From Candidatus Brevefilum sp. (GTDB lineage: Bacteria > Chloroflexota > Anaerolineae > Anaerolineales > Anaerolineaceae): a stretch of DNA of 64,000 nucleotides. The position numbers were made by a program, and so were the translations under genes. Positions within the stretch are counted from its first letter, which is position 1. Each line of letters begins with the position of its first letter. Below, in pieces: positions 63,928 through 64,000 of the stretch. The stretch is from positions 18,798 through 82,797 of the forward strand of contig JAHYJN010000006.1 of the NCBI GenBank assembly GCA_019428905.1. The letters run 5' to 3'. The notes beneath the pieces are model-generated. The model was not told where the DNA came from. It did not search any database and was given only the letters and a program-made list of their open reading frames with translations.

Positions 63928-64000
63928 CAGGGTAATCGCAAAGTCACACACTATCCCAGGTTCAACGATCTTCACACTGTAAACCCCCACATTCCTAGCC
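63928..64000. mobile_element. Second MITE copy, cut by the window end
   Basis: CAGGGTAATCGCAAAGT (63928-63944) matches the inverse of the right end of the 60899-61072 element in 16 of 17 bases. The internal bases TCAACGATCTTCAC also match (60932 region). The other end lies outside the window. Confidence 0.75.

Overview
The window looks like a stretch of chromosome from an anaerobic member of the Chloroflexi, most likely class Anaerolineae. This is an inference from gene content: a stand-alone bacterial Elp3 of the kind known from Dehalococcoides, Gram-positive-type LexA boxes, Anaerolineae-style secreted repeat proteins and lipoproteins, and moderate-GC housekeeping genes with many short operons on both strands. 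No rRNA operon, CRISPR array, prophage or intact insertion sequence was seen.

Layout. 1-7,971: Elp3, a site-2 protease with CBS domains, a small membrane protein, a Trm9-like SAM methyltransferase, a ZIP metal transporter, an RlmI-like methyltransferase and a GH13 alpha-glucan hydrolase. 8,139-8,232: a selenocysteine tRNA (selC) with its own promoter. 8,624-15,671: a complete five-gene oligopeptide/dipeptide-type ABC transporter operon ending in an aspartoacylase/succinylglutamate-desuccinylase-like hydrolase. 15,824-18,770: a lipoprotein and a secreted HExxH metalloprotease. 18,992-23,366: an AT-rich three-gene cluster (DUF4956 membrane protein, VTC-domain polyphosphate polymerase-like protein, and an LRR protein fused to a CotH kinase domain). 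23,911-25,690: a heavily decayed family-2 glycoside hydrolase gene. 25,798-35,441: STAS protein, MiaB, an endonuclease III / asparaginase / MBL-fold group, an M23 peptidase, Hsp20, a secreted four-repeat protein and two flavodoxin-fold reductases. 35,475-48,866: tRNA-Arg, LysM-M23 peptidase, Rho, FtsK, an S1-domain protein with a minisatellite-encoded acidic tail, an M19 dipeptidase, an FprA-like oxidoreductase, a catalytic/non-catalytic M16 pair and AcpS. 48,930-52,625: a phosphoesterase, an apparently LexA-controlled two-gene operon with an FtsK/HerA-like ATPase, and glutamine synthetase with a glmS-ribozyme-like RNA in its leader. 52,778-64,000: phosphodiesterase, lipoprotein, nucleoside phosphorylase, orphan DNA methyltransferase, a repeat-rich gap, a PadR-HAAS pair, a small MITE and polyphosphate kinase.

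The strongest unusual signal is at 50,979-51,114. It carries the conserved core of a glmS ribozyme (GACGAGG, paired GGAGG/CCTCC, ATCGA, CAGCGGATG), but it lies upstream of glnA rather than glmS, has a 41-nt insert in the core and has an altered cleavage-site strand. Directly divergent from it is a near-perfect sigma-70 promoter with one LexA-type palindrome in the spacer and a second just downstream of the -10, driving an uncharacterised FtsK/HerA-family ATPase and an 80-residue protein. Other points of interest are the Elp3/Trm9-like pair for wobble-uridine modification, two different polyphosphate-synthesis families in one window, and a MITE with terminal inverted repeats and a 10-bp target duplication, with a second copy cut by the window end.
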